A stretch of DNA of 64,000 nt from Selaginella moellendorffii (Eukaryota > Streptophyta > Lycopodiopsida > Selaginellales > Selaginellaceae), in assembly GCF_000143415.4 (NCBI RefSeq), contig NW_003314262.1:3482405-3546404 (forward strand), written 5' to 3'. Under the pieces are notes generated by a model. It was given only the letters and a program-made list of their open reading frames with translations. It did no database searches and was not told where the DNA came from. Both the position numbers and the translations under genes were made by a program. Below, piece after piece: positions 10,089-22,082 of this stretch; position 1 is the first letter of the stretch; the number at the start of each line of letters is the position of its first letter.

Positions 10089-12842
10089 TCAGGCACGCCT
10101 GGCTTTGTCCGGCTCATCGCTCTGCAACCACTTCAGGAATTTGAGTGTCACGCTCTTCGTCATCGACGCTCCATAGCGCATGATGAAGCAGAAGTCGATG
10201 GCCATATCCGCCACGGTCTTCCACTTCTCCTCCTCCTTCGTCATCGTCGGGTAGAACGCCGTGGGAAGGAAGCCTGCCGTGAGCGTCTCCAAGCTCTCGA
10301 GGTTCGTCGCGGTAGCGTGCATGAAATCGTTGCAGAACTCGTCAGCGACTTTCGGGTGGGCGGAATCCTGGTAGAGGAAGTAGAGGAGGTACGCTGGAGC
10401 GAAGGATATGCGTAGGACCGTCTTGTTCAGCTTGCTGTTGGTCATGTGCTTGAGGATCTCCTCCGAGTCTATCGCGACCTGGACGAGCTCTTGCTCCACC
10501 ATGAACTGCCGCCTGTTCTTCGGGTTCACTTCGGTGACTCTCCTGTACTCCCTGAGATGCTTGAGGTAGCGAAGGCACAGGCTCTCGTAGGGACCGCCGC
10601 ATCGCCGGTAGAGCATCTCGGTCGTGCAGCGCCAGCACCGGCACCAGTTGAGAAACTCTTGGCGGAGGGCCACGGGGAGCATCTCAAGTGAAGGAGCATA
10701 GGAGTACGTGAGCTCCTCTCCCTTGGGGATTTTCGCATTAGCCCGGAAGATCTTGGCGGGTCCAACTTGCACCACGCATAAGTTCCCCCGGCAGCTGTGT
10801 GCGATGAATCCCGGCAGCGTCCACACGCCCCCCAGGAAGCCCAGCTTGAAGTTGTGCTCGAGTATCTGCCTGATCTTGTCCGTCTCCACGTTACGCTTCT
10901 TTGTCCAGTCAATGTCGGAGTTTGGCTTGAAGACTTGCATTGGTGGGATCCTGGCGTTATCCTCGTCGAAAATCTGGCTCCAAAGGTAATGGAGCTGCAA
11001 CCAACTTCTTCGAGAGGTCAGGGCGGCTCGCAAGAGCTTGACGTAGACGTCGACGGCGGCATGCTCGGCGTACATGTCACGGACGTAGCCCAGTGCATTG
11101 CTCAGAAGGACGATTTTCCCAGGCTTGATGTCCTCGGTGGCGAACAGGCCGATGCCACCTTCTTCGCGGGGAGCAAGCTCCACTGGGCCGACAAAGTCTA
11201 GGAAAGGTGGAGCATCGTCGCTCTTGCAGCCTCGGCTCAGGTAGCGGTGGAGGTCGTCGGAGATGTCGCGTTCTTCGCTCTTGTCCATGAGCTTGATGAG
11301 GTGAGCCCGTTGATCGTTATACGCCTCACCGTTGCTGCAGCGCGAGAGAGCTAGCTTGTAAGCCTGCACTGCGTCTTTGTACTGGAGCATTCCGTGGAGA
11401 GCTCGCCCCTTCCTCGTCAGCAACTTCACCAAGGTGGGGACGTTCTCCGTGGCATCCGCGAGCGCCAGAGCCTTCTCCGCGTTCTGAAGGGCAAGGAAGA
11501 AGTTCTCGAGCTCAAGGTAGCACTCGGCAGCGTTTGCGAGAGCCAGAAGCTTGTCCCTCTCGTTGTCAGCCTTCGAAATGCTCAGGTTGTAGAGCTCCAC
11601 AGCCGCCAGGCATTCCTTCCTGAGAAAGTGCTCGTTACCCAAGCTGCGAAGCTCGCTTGATGTTCTCTGGCAGAGTTCCATGGTCGTCGGGAAGCAGGAC
11701 GTGATCTCTACGCTTCCTGAGCACCAAAAGTCATGACACAAATGATAAAACCAACTTTACCTGGATTATCAACAACGCAGCGTCCCTCCAGCCGAAAGTG
11801 CTTTTTCACGGTTACCGATGCTCCCTTGGGATATAGTGCGTCCAGTTCCTCCAGGGAAGAGTCGCTTCGAGCTACAAACAGGAGACGAACTTCGATCGGC
11901 CCGGATAGATAGAGGATGAAATCGTTGCTTCCGCCCAATTTGAATCCCTCGATAGTCCCACTCAGCGCCGATGTAGAGAGTTGCTCCTTTCGCAGGCGGT
12001 TCATGTCTTCAAGCTTAAAAGCTATCGCCCTTGGGGCCCTCGTGATCAAGCTATGGAGTCGTTGCCGTTTTTGAGCCTCTGGTGAGATGCCGGGATACAA
12101 GTCCTGCGCACAATGGGAAGAAGTTGAGCTTTAAACAGTCTTTAGTAAACTCACCTCCTTGAGCTCCGGAAGGCTCTCCCAGGATGCAGGCGCACTACCA
12201 CTGGTCGAGGCGTCCTTCCAGAAGCAAAGCACAGCAATAAAAATAGTGACACGCTTGGACTGGTTGTATGTTGTTACCTCGTTCTTTCCTCGCAGTTCTT
12301 TCCAGCGATCGTCCGAGAACAAGCGCGCAATGATCTAACAACAAGCCAGCGTGGTCAGATGAGAATAAAAGCTTTAAACTAGTAGAGTCGATTTGTACCT
12401 CATCGTCGGGAAGGTTGGAGAGCTCAATCCCCATGTTTTTGCGAATTGTTGGGGGACCCTAAGTTCACAAACAAACTGCTGCTTAGAAGCCCCGTAGAAG
12501 AAGTCTGAAGTACCTCGCTTAGAATCTCGGATGCCGAGACAAAGAAATTTCTCATCCGGAGGCTTGGCTGCGACACAAGAATCTGAGAGAGAAATGTGAG
12601 GAAACCGAGAAAATACCCTGTCGTCGAGCATCATTTGCATCATCAAGCCGCCAAGCTCCGATGCCGACGCCCGGGATGAAGATTCGCCCTTGGAAATCAA
12701 AGCTCCATCAGGGAATCACGCGACAAGCCTGTGCGGAATCGAAATATACCGCAATCGATCGATCCGCCTCCGAAATATCGCCGCCAGAGGCACTAGACGC
12801 TGCCGGATCCGGCACAGAAGCATTCCTGGAGCGCCTAGACAT
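10089..12842 (-). CDS. TPR- and SET-domain protein, copy A (intact)
   Basis: Putative protein methyltransferase-like protein of the plant TPR+SET (SMYD-like) class. My model has eight exons: 12842-12720, 12655-12617, 12567-12514, 12458-12399, 12334-12278, 12214-12155, 12103-11761 and 11716-10089. It gives 787 residues, near the length of the Arabidopsis TPR-SET protein At1g33400 as I recall it. All introns are 44-64 bp. The last exon holds three TPR-like helices (residues ~265-370) and a split SET domain. The SET N-part is GGIGLFATEDI (~430); the C-part is GFIAHSC..N (~550), EELTYSYAP and a post-SET Cys cluster (WCRCWRC, ~600). The usual Asn of the NHSC motif is Ala here, so SAM binding or catalysis may be impaired. 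The first two exons and the 64-bp intron between them (acceptor GAG) are the least certain part. A splice-donor-like GAGGTACGT directly follows the stop codon, as in copies B and C. Confidence 0.8.
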
Positions 12843-14170
12843 CGTATCTGCAAGCACAGGATCTCGCGAGGACGAAGAGGGGAGGACGCCGGGTTACCTC
12901 TTCTTGCTCGCGTTTTGCCTAAAGCCCTAAACCCAAACACCCGGGCACAAAAAATTTAAGCGCAGCCGTCCGATGCATGTGATATGGAAACTTCAATCAC
13001 AACCGCCCGATATTCCCGCCTTCTTGTGAGAATCAAAACCAAGCGTTGGATCACGAATGCTCGTCCTAAAAATTGGGAAAACTTATAACAGATAATCCTT
13101 ATGTACCAGCACGCGGATATAATCAAAATAACGAGTTTTAGCAGCTTCGAAAAACTTTCTCCTGTACCTGTAAGAACCAAGAGCTTTTAAAAACGTCGAT
13201 AGCTCGAAACACAACTCTTACCCATAGTCTGTGTCCCAAACCTCGTCGGCTAAACGAGAATGGGATCTAGACCATGTTCAAGGTTTTGAAACAAAAACCA
13301 AGCGTACCAGCACAAACGATTGGTCCTTCTCGAAGTTGCTAAACTTCGTAAGAACCAAAGGCTTAGCGACCTCTTACCATTAGTAGCCTACAAGCCTCTG
13401 AGAGGCAGAACGAGAAAAAGACCTCAAACTCACCTCTGTTCTAATGGAAATGAAACTTACCATCACGACGTTAAGCTCTTTGTTTAAAACTTTAGCAGGT
13501 CCTTCAGCCTTAGCTCGTCGTTCAAAACTTTTCATGAAGACTATCGTCCTGTGCCTGCGAGAAACGGAGCTTTTAGAAGCATCGATCGCATCAAACTAAA
13601 CTAAAGAGCTCACCATCAGTGTCATCTTTTCAGGTGATGCCAGCCACAAGCGCGGGCATTTTTCGTTCCAGATACCTGAAAACAAAACTCTGCTTGTCGG
13701 AAAACAAACTTGGCATCATCTGCTTTAGCCGAAGGAAAGAAGCATCTTATAGACTTGCTTTTGCGCTGTGCTATAGTACCTCTAGCGGTTTCTCAAGGGA
13801 AATCCACGGAAAGGTCAGTGAGGTATTGGACGAATTGCAAGTTTAACTTCCGAAGCTTGTGCATTGCAAGAATGTCTTACCTGGAGTATCATCCTCTGTC
13901 AGTAACTATATCGTTGAGAAGACAAAGTTACCTGGATTTTCAATGGCTTTCTTACGGCTGTATGCGTCTTTGGGTAGAGAAGCAAAAAATTGGTAAGACA
14001 ACGTATTCCGCCCCAATAGATCGGACGCATGTCATGAATTCGCCCGCCGATCTTCGCCTTGGAATGCGGTTTGTGTCGAAATGCTGAAGTAGACGATCAC
14101 ATACCTCGGAGGAAACGAAATCTCGAGATCTTCGCGGCTGCATCGTTGTCGAAATTGGGAAACCCTAAGA
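12843..14170. repeat. Duplicated flank of TPR-SET copy A
   Basis: No gene here. Blocks recur upstream of copy B and, inverted, near copy C. One is the CACCCGGGCACAAAA...TTTAAGCGCAGCCGTCCGATGCA segment (12939-12978). Another is the CGATATTCCCGCCTTCTTGTG segment (13009-13028). A third is the tract around 13495-13590 containing GACTATCGTCCTGTGCCTGC (also 19694-19713). The stretch 13640-13740 resembles 16070-16165. This marks a duplicated unit reaching at least 0.75 kb upstream of the gene start. Confidence 0.65.
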
Positions 14171-15249
14171 CCAATTCAAAATTTTAAAGAAATCAGTTTT
14201 ATAAGTGTAAATATATAATTTTATGGTGATATTGCCTCAGTTCTGAACATTGATTAATTTTTACTCTTATTTTTAATTTGGTGTTCAATTGAGTATTTTT
14301 TATCCTTCTCAAAATGATTTGAATTTTAACTTGTTTTTTCAATGTCTAATCTTGAATATTCCTTTGTTCTAAGCCAATTTTGTCAAAGAGTGTATTTCTC
14401 CAATTGTGAGTGTTGTTAAGAGCTTTTAATTTATTGTTACGACTTCTTTCTTTCTTTATTAAGTATAAAATTTTCCTCAAGCATGGTGAATCTCTTATTT
14501 CTTTAGTTTTATATAAAAATATTTTATAATTGGATTTTTTTAAACAAAGCCTTTTATAATAAAAGATTGTTATTGAAGCCATGAACAGACTTCCTTTTAT
14601 ATCTTTATTTTAGCCTTCTAAACTGCTACTAAAATTACTTTTTTAAAGTGTTTTTCTATTCATTTTTTTCTTTCACATCCTTTCTTTTTTATTTTTTCTT
14701 GCTTACTTTCTTTTTTGCCTTGATGCTTCAAACTGATTTTTCTTCGAAATAAAAAGTCCAACCTTGATGATAAAGAACAAGTGATATTAGTATTAAAATG
14801 AAAATTAGTGTAACAAATCTAAATGGAATGGCCTTAAGTGAATATATTAACAAAATAAGGCTAAATATATATAGGTGAACAATGAAGCTAATGCTCAAAA
14901 ACATTTTTTTTTTAAAGAAAGGATGAAAAAGATATGCAAAACGAACATTGCAAACTTGAACAAAGACAATAATTGTGAGTCCAAGTTAGGTTTAGGTTTT
15001 GTTGATGAAGGTAATTCCTAGTGGTTTGTGAATTTGGGATGGTTTAAATATTTAACAAATACACATTAGATTTTAGTTTGTTAATAAAATTCTTTGGTAT
15101 TATACTATAACTTTGGGTTTTATTTCTGTTATAATTGTCAATACTAGATTTGATAGGTTAATAATCCTAACTCAAATTCTTACTGGAATGACCGTTATAG
15201 AAGCTTTAGATATACCACTAAAGCTTGAAGCTTTGTAATCCTCTGGAGG

Positions 15250-15344
<95 letters not shown>

Positions 15345-15490
15345 ATTCACCTAAGTCTTTAAATTTTATTTAAATACAAACTCTTTAATCTACTTTAACA
15401 AATCTGAAAGGTGATTGAGATATAAAAAGTATTAAATTACTCAAATCATGAGAACAAAAATTTCAACATCTTTTCAATTCGCATCAGTGT
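14171..15490. other. AT-rich intergenic DNA, nothing recognised
   Basis: Very AT-rich, with stop codons in all frames and no conserved blocks apart from the AT microsatellite inside it. No gene or transposon signature is visible. Confidence 0.6.
15253..15340. repeat. (AT)n microsatellite
   Basis: An uninterrupted AT dinucleotide run of about 44 units. Confidence 0.97.
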
Positions 15491-16130
15491 TGTACTATTT
15501 TGTGGATGGTATCGTCTGTCCGGCTAGGCAAACATACCTTTAAAATATCTACGTAACATTGATCTTGTTACCTTGTGATGGCTTCCAATGGGTAGCAAAT
15601 CACGCAGAGGGACAGATAGCACTATCCAAAATGCCAAAATACATGCAGTTTGCCACTGGCCTCAGTAGATTTGAAGTACAACTGGAAATAAAAATTCGAG
15701 TGCGTTATGTGAATCCGCCAATCCAAACAGTTGATGCTATAATTATGGTGAAAGCGCTTGTCCAGTTCCTTTAGCGGTTTGCATCTTTGCCTGTTAATCC
15801 AAATAGAGAGAAAAAAACGAACAGAAAGAGAGAAATAACCTGTCAACATTCCGGACTCTTGGACAGCGAGGAAAACATCCAGATCATAAAAAACGCATAG
15901 ATGATCGCAACTGGAAGGAAAACTTCTCCTTGTTGGAAAAATGGACATTCTCCGCCAGCTCCAAAGGCTCGATCGCAACGAAATACGCTCCACATCACAG
16001 CAAGACCTTGCTCGTGATCCCACCCAACGTCAGCTTCACCACCCCGAAACGAGAAACCGAATTGTACCACAAAGCCATCTAGCGCAGGCATTTTGCCCTT
16101 CCAGAAACCTGGAAGGAACACTTTCCTTGT
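15490..16130 (-). pseudogene. TMEM87-like gene fragment 1
   Basis: Decayed copy of exons 2 (3' part), 3 and 4 of the TMEM87-like gene at 51683-53662, in the same minus orientation. Recognisable are the exon-4 block near 15560-15680 (CAAATCACGCAGAG...), the exon-3 block near 15715-15800, the intron between them, and the end of exon 2 near 15840-16060 (reading roughly MIWMFSSLSKS and GGEADVGWDHEQ in shifted frames). Introns are kept, so this is a DNA-level copy, not a retrocopy. Frameshifts and stops make it non-coding. Confidence 0.8.
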
Positions 16131-16225
16131 CAGGAGAACAAACTTGGCATCATCTGCCTCTGCATCGAAGAATTGATATATATTACCTCAAGTTAAGCTT
16201 GTGCATCGCAAAGTAACGAAGCCGA

Positions 16226-16390
16226 TGGAGAGACTTTATCCTCCGGCTGAGCACTACCATGCTTGGAGCGCCTAGACATCTCTCACAGGATTTCGAAGAG
16301 GAAAGGGACCGATGCCGGGTTACCTCCTCTCTGGGGCATGAAGCCGTCCATTCAAAACGCTGGATTACGCGCGGTATTTTCCTTAGCAAA
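16226..16390 (-). pseudogene. TPR-SET 5' end scrap (fragment E)
   Basis: Contains the family start block (GATGTCTAGGCGCTCC on the minus strand at 16265-16280) and the conserved upstream sequence through a GCCGGGTTACCTCCTC segment. The downstream exons are missing; the sequence runs into TMEM87 fragment 1 instead. A similar scrap sits at the 5' end of remnant D. Confidence 0.6.
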
Positions 16391-16478
16391 ACAAGAGACA
16401 CTTAATAGAAGAAAGTGAGAATGTAAGACATACCTCAGGCACGCCTGGCTTTGTCCGGCTCATCGCTCTGCAACCATT

Positions 16479-19159
16479 TCAGGAATTTGACCCTCGCGCT
16501 CTTCGAAAGCAGTAGTCGATGCACCAATCCGCCATGGTCCTGAGGTCCTCCTTCTTCTTCGTCATCGTCGGGTGGAACGCCATGGGAAAAAGCCCTGCCG
16601 TGAGCGTCTCCAAGCTCTCGAGGTTCGTCACGGTAGCATTCATGAAATCCATGCAGAACTCGCTATCCTTCGGCATCACGTCGACGGCTTCCTGGCGGGC
16701 GGAATCCTTGTAGAGAAAGTAGAGGAGGTACGCTGAAGCGAAGGACATGCGTAGAACCGTCTTGTTCGTCGTGCTCTTGTTCGTGTGCTTGAGGATCTCC
16801 TCCGAGTCTATTGCCACCTGGACGAGCTCTTGCTCTACCATGAACTGTCGCCTGTTCTTGGGGTTCACTTCGGTGACTCTCCTGTACTCACTCAGATGCT
16901 TTTGGTAGCGAAGGCACAGGCTCTCGTAGGGACCGCCGCATCGCCGGTAGAGCATCTCGATCGTGCACCGCCTGCACCGGCACCAGCTGATAAACTCTTG
17001 GCGGAGGCCCACAGGAAGGATCTCGAAAGAGGGAGCATAAGAGTACGTGAGCTCCTCTCCCTTTTCGATGTCCAAAGTCGCCCGGAAGATCTTCGCGGGT
17101 CCAACTTGCACCACGCATAAGTTTCCCCTGCAGCTGTGTGCGATGAACCCCGGCAGCGTCCACACGCTCCCGACAAAGCCCAGCTTGAAGTTGTGCTCGA
17201 GAATGTGCCTGATCTTGTCCGTCTCCACGGCACGCTTCTTTGTCCAGTCAATGTCGGAGTTTGGCATGAACACTTGCATTGGTGGGATCCCAGCCTTATC
17301 CTCGTCGAAAATCTTCCTCCAAAGGTAATGGAGCTGCAGCGAAGTTCTCGGAGACTTCAGTGCGGCTTGTACGAGCTTGACGTAGACGTCGACGGCGGCA
17401 TGCTCAGTGTACATGTCACGGACGTAGCCCAGTGCGTTGCTCAGAAGGACGATCTTCCCGGCCTCGATGTCCTCGGTGGCGAATAGGCGAATGCCACCAT
17501 CTCTACGGCACCGAAACTTCACTGGCCCGACAAAGTCCAGGAAAGTTGGAGCGTCGTTGCTCTTGCAGCCTCGGCTCAGGTAGCGGTGGAGGTCGTCGGA
17601 GATGTCGCGTTCTTCGCTCTTGTCCATGAGCTTGATGATGCCAGCCCGTTGATCAATGCTGCAGCGAGAGAGAGCTAGCTTGTATGCCTGCATTGCATCT
17701 TTGTATTTGAGCATGCCATGGAGAGCTCGCCCCTTCCTCGTCAGCAACTTCACCGAGGCGGGGACGTTCTCCGTGGCATCCGCGAGCGCCAGAGCCTTCT
17801 CCGCGTTCTGAAGGGCAAGGAAGAAGTTCTCGAGCTCAAGGTAGCACTCCGATGCGTTGCCGAGAGCCAGAAGCTTGTCCGTGTCTTTGTCAGCCTTCGA
17901 AATGCTCAGGCCGTAGAGCTCCACAGCCGCCAGGCACTGCTTCATGTGGAAGTGCTCGTTAGCCAAGCTGCGGAGCTCGCCGGATGTTTTCTGGCGGAGT
18001 TCGTCCATGGTCGTCGGGAAGCAGGATATGATCTCTACGTTTCCTGAGCACCGTTCGAAAGTCATGACACGAATGATAAAACCAACAGTAGATTACTTAC
18101 TAGGATTCTCAACAACGCAGCGCCCCTCCAGCCGAAAGTGCTTTTTCACGGTTACCGATGCTCCCTTGGGATATAGTGCTTCCAGTTCCTCCAGGGAAGA
18201 GTCGCTTCGAGCGACAAAAAGAAGACGAACTTCGATCGGCCCGGGCAGATAGAGGATGAAATCGTTGCTTCCGCCCAATTTGGATCCCTCGATAGTCCCA
18301 CTCAGCGCCGATAGAGAGAGTTGCTCTTCTCGCGGGCGATTCATGTCGCCAAGCGCAAAAGTTATCAGCCTTGGGGCCCTCGTGATCAAGCTATGGAGAC
18401 GTTGTCGTTTTTGAGCCTCTGGTAGACAGATGTCAGGAAACAAGTCCTGCGCACAAAAGAAGTTGAATCGAGCTTTAAACAGTCTCCTGTAAACTCACCT
18501 CCTGGAGCTCCGGAAGGCTCTCCCAGGATGCAGGCTTCCAGAAGCAAAACACAGCAATAACACAGTGAAAAATTTGGTCACACTTGGTTGTAAGTTACCT
18601 TGTTCTTTTCTTGCACTTCTTTCCAGCGATCGTCCGAGAACAAGGCCTTAATGATCTAACAATAATTCACACCAAAGCCAGCGTGATCAGACTAAAGAAT
18701 AAAAGCTTTAATACTAGAGTCTTGTACCTCATTGTCTGGAAGTTTGGAGAGATCAATCCCCATGTTTTTGCGAAGTGTTTGCACACCCTAGGTGTATGCT
18801 TAGAAGAAGTTTGAAGCATTCAGAAAGTACCTCGCGTAGAATCTCGGATGCCAAGACAAAGATATTTGTCATCCGGAGCTGGCTTGGCGAAGGAACAAAC
18901 AAACAAGAATTTGAGAGAGAAATGTGAGGAAACCGAGAAAATACCCTGTCATCGACCCCCATCTGCATCATCGAGTCGCTACGCCGCGATGCCGACGCCC
19001 GGGATGAAGATGGGCCCTTGGAAATCAAAGCTCCATCAAGGAATCACGCCACAAGCATGTGCCGAATCGAAATATACCGCAATCGATCGATCAGCCTCCG
19101 CTGGGGGCACTCGACGCTGTCGGATCCGGCACAGAAGAATTCCTGGAGCGCCTAGACAT
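16479..19159 (-). pseudogene. TPR-SET copy B, disrupted at both ends
   Basis: Second copy of the family. The large last exon starts at 18043 and keeps the TPRs, the SET N-part and GFIAHSC...EELTYSYAP intact. It differs from copies A and C by a 25-nt deletion near 16506, just after CIDYCF. The frame then ends early as ARGSNS-stop at 16479, although the normal C-terminal coding sequence is still present out of frame down to 16439. The preceding exon, 18446-18101, is open (DLFPDICLPEAQKRQRLHS...), as are the small exons 18534-18499, 18655-18599 and 18787-18728. In the first exon (ATG at 19159) an 11-nt deletion relative to copy A shifts the frame to a stop. It might still make a protein from an internal start with an altered tail; I call it a damaged gene or recent pseudogene. 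Confidence 0.75.
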
Positions 19160-19800
19160 CGTATCTGCAAGCACAGGATCTCGCGAGGACGAAGAGGGGA
19201 GGACGCCGGATTACCTCTTCTTGCTCGCGTTTGCCCGAAGCCCTAAACCCAAACACCCGGGCACAAAACAATTTAAGCGCAGCCGTCCGATGCAATGTCA
19301 TTTGAAAACGTCCGCCCGATATTCCCGCCTTCTTGTGTGAATAAAAATCAAGCGTTGGATCGGGAATGTCTATTGGAATCCATGGGGATATATGCTTTTG
19401 GATCAAAATCCAGCTTCGAGAACTTACGAAAAGCTTCTGTGAAAACCAAAATATAGCGAGAAATTTTTTATATTTTGGAACAAAACCCAAACGCTAAGCT
19501 TCGTAAGAATCAAGAGCTTTAAAAGCAACCTCTTAGTAGCCTACAAGCCTCTGGAGCCAGAATGAGAATAAGATCTCAAAACTCACATTCGAACTTCTCT
19601 GTTCTAATGGACATGAAACTTCGATGCTATGGTCTTCGTTCAAAACTTTAGCAGGTAATTCAGCTTTAACTCGTCGTTCAAAACTTTTTACGAAGACTAT
19701 CGTCCTGTGCCTGCGAGAAACGAAGGCTTTTAGGAGCGTCGATCGCAAGTGTCGAGCCATGATTACACTTAAATCCAGGGTTTTAATGGTCACTCAACGC
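19160..19800. repeat. Duplicated flank of TPR-SET copy B
   Basis: Upstream sequence of copy B, matching the copy A flank block by block, including the CACCCGGGCACAAAA segment at 19253-19268, the CGATATTCCCGCCTTCTTGTG segment near 19317, and the GACTATCGTCCTGTGCCTGC segment at 19694-19713. No gene. Confidence 0.65.
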
Positions 19801-19929
19801 TAAAAGCTTATGTTTAAACTCATATTAAAATTTTTGGATCATAAACTATATTTAAGATATGCGGAAGAACTGGAAAAAAATGGAAAAATTCTCTCAAAGC
19901 CCAAGGGCAAGTCTTAAAAGATGCTTGCG

Positions 19930-20460
19930 CTGACCAGATGATGCCAAGTTGTCTTTTGTTTTCTCTCCAAGTTTCTAGAAACGGAGAAATGCCTGTGCTT
20001 GCTAAGATGGCTTTGTGGTCCTTGCTAGATTTTTGTCTTTCGGCTCTTCGGGCTCATAGATTATAGGGGCGCCGGGTGTATATTGGCGGAGATGCTCCTG
20101 GGTAGCAATCCCTTTGTGGGATACGGGATGGTGAAGTCAACGCTGGATGTGCTGTGCGGTGGGCATATTTTATTAGATCAAGACTTTGGAACTGGTCCAA
20201 CTCCATAGTTTTCCCAACAAGGAGAAGTTACTTTTGGTACTTTGAGTTCCACGATGCCTATTTCATACTCTGGATTTTTTCCTTGCTGTCCAAGTCTCTG
20301 GAAAGCTTGCAAGTTCATTCTCTATTCCCTGGGACTTACAAGAAAGCCTCTGTACAAGAATTTTGCCAATGCTCTAAGCAATCATAGCATGAATAGTTTG
20401 TATAATTGGTCACGAGGTATGGCACATAAGGACTGATTCCAAATTGTTCTACTTAAATCG
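19930..20460 (+). pseudogene. TMEM87-like gene fragment 2
   Basis: Plus-strand decayed copy of the 3' half of TMEM87 exon 2 into exon 3. Blocks include GATGGCTTTGTGG, GGGATACGGGATGGTGAAG, CCAACAAGGAGAAGTTACTT and the segment reading roughly YFILWIFSLLSKSLES near 20260-20305, then traces of exon 3 to about 20420. Many frame breaks. Confidence 0.75.
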
Positions 20461-20628
20461 ACAGAGGCCTACAGCATGAGTGAAGATTTGCTTAACATGA
20501 TGAGGGATTTTTTAGGGTTATAAATATTTTCTTTCTCTCTAAAGTTAACATAAAAGAAATCGTTATAAATAAAAAACAAAAAGTAAGAAAAAGCTAACAT
20601 TAAAATAATTTTTTTGGGAGAAGTAAAC

Positions 20629-21495
20629 ATGGCCTTTTTAAAGTTCTATTTCTTAATTCTTTGCATTATCTTATTAATTAAACTAGATTTTGTTATTGCA
20701 CCTAAAAAATATACACCTAAACTTGGAAGAATAGGAATTTTAACATACCAAGATATTACTAAAATAATTGCAGGTGTTAATAGCTTATTATATAAAATTC
20801 AACATAATTATGATTATCCTGTAACATTTTCTGATGAAGATAGAATACTAACATCTCAAGGATATGTTGATTTAATAATTAAAGTTAAAGATCAATGTTC
20901 ACTAAAGGATAAATCTACAGAAATTGTAGGAAATAATATTATACGTGGAATTGATCGAATTTTACAGTTTAGTAGAGATATTTTATATGAATCACTCTCA
21001 GATTATTTTGAAAAAGAAAGTGAAAATTATCTTATAAGATATAAACTAGATGGTACATCACATGAATTAATATATCAAATTCAAAATATTGGTTTTGATA
21101 GTATAAATGCTTGTTATCTTAGCATAAGTACTTTATTTTCCGATTCAACTTTACATATTAATAATTTTTTAGTTTCTCAGAATGGTAACAATGTTTTAGT
21201 GTTGGAATATAGTTGTAAGTTAGTTTTATATTCATTAAAACAAAAACTTTGGGAATCAGAAACTACATCAAAAGGTTATGATAATTGTTTCCTAATGTTA
21301 CAATATGATGGTAATTTAGTTATTTATTCTAATAAAAAACCTTTATGGGCTACAAATAAATATTGTAGGAATTGTATATTATCAGCATTATTTACTGTTC
21401 AAAATGACTGTAATTTAGTAGTTTATTCATCAAAATTTCCTAATACTATCTTGTGGGCATCAGGTACATTCAACCATAAACTATGTTCATTTTAA
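20629..21495 (+). CDS. AT-rich secreted protein with novel N-domain and bulb-type (B-)lectin domain, copy 1
   Basis: Intronless frame of 288 residues from the ATG at 20629. A hydrophobic N-terminus (FYFLILCIILLIKLDFVIA) is a likely signal peptide. Residues ~25-145 form a domain I do not recognise, with mixed helix-like charge patterning (QDITKIIAGVNSLLYKI, SDEDRILTSQGYVDLI, SLSDYFEKESENYL). Residues ~165-285 look like a B-lectin (mannose-binding, Galanthus-type) domain with three QxDxNxVxY positions: a degenerate EYSCKLVLY, then intact QYDGNLVIY and QNDCNLVVY. Conserved cysteines (YSC, DNC, KYCRNC, NDC) suggest disulphides. Codon third positions are overwhelmingly A/T, unlike the GC-rich genes on either side. 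A diverged paralogue lies at 50497-51342. Likely a secreted or vacuolar sugar-binding protein; ligand and role are unknown. Confidence 0.8.
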   Translation: MAFLKFYFLILCIILLIKLDFVIAPKKYTPKLGRIGILTYQDITKIIAGVNSLLYKIQHNYDYPVTFSDEDRILTSQGYVDLIIKVKDQCSLKDKSTEIVGNNIIRGIDRILQFSRDILYESLSDYFEKESENYLIRYKLDGTSHELIYQIQNIGFDSINACYLSISTLFSDSTLHINNFLVSQNGNNVLVLEYSCKLVLYSLKQKLWESETTSKGYDNCFLMLQYDGNLVIYSNKKPLWATNKYCRNCILSALFTVQNDCNLVVYSSKFPNTILWASGTFNHKLCSF

Positions 21496-22082
21496 TTTAA
21501 AAATTATATAAAGTATAAAAGAATATACAAAGCTAAATCTTTAATATTAAAGTTTTAATTTTTTTAAATTACTATTTTGTTGAAAGAATTGCTGATATGC
21601 ATCATCATATGGTAATAAAGTTTCTTATTCACAATAATGACTTAAGTTATACTTACAAAATGTATATAAGTGATGATTTCCTTTTTGAAAGGTTTTTGAA
21701 ACTCACTAATACCACCTAAAACGTTTATCCTCAAATTACATTGTAATACTGCTTCTTGAAATGAGTAATAAAGTTTATATAATATCCATAATAAATTACT
21801 TATGATTTTTTTTGCAAATATTTTTTAATGAAAAACTTTAGTACTTAAAATAAATTTCTTTTTCTACATGAGATTATAGATTCAGTTTGGTGTAATGACG
21901 GACAGTTTAGCTGAATAACCTCTAGTTAAGCTAATCGGAACGCGGGAATATCAATGCCATGCATCGGACGGCTGCGCTTAAACTTTTTGTGCCCGGGTGT
22001 TTGGGTTTAGGGCTTTAGGCGAAGAGAAGGTAATGCGGCGTCGCCCTCTTCGTCCTCGCGAGATCCTGTGCTTGCAGATACG
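21496..22082. other. AT-rich spacer, then duplicated TPR-SET upstream block
   Basis: 21496 to about 21930 is AT-rich with no recognisable feature. From about 21950 the conserved family upstream sequence appears in plus orientation (GCATCGGACGGCTGCGCTTAA, TTTTGTGCCCGGGTGTTTGG), leading to the copy C start block. Confidence 0.6.
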
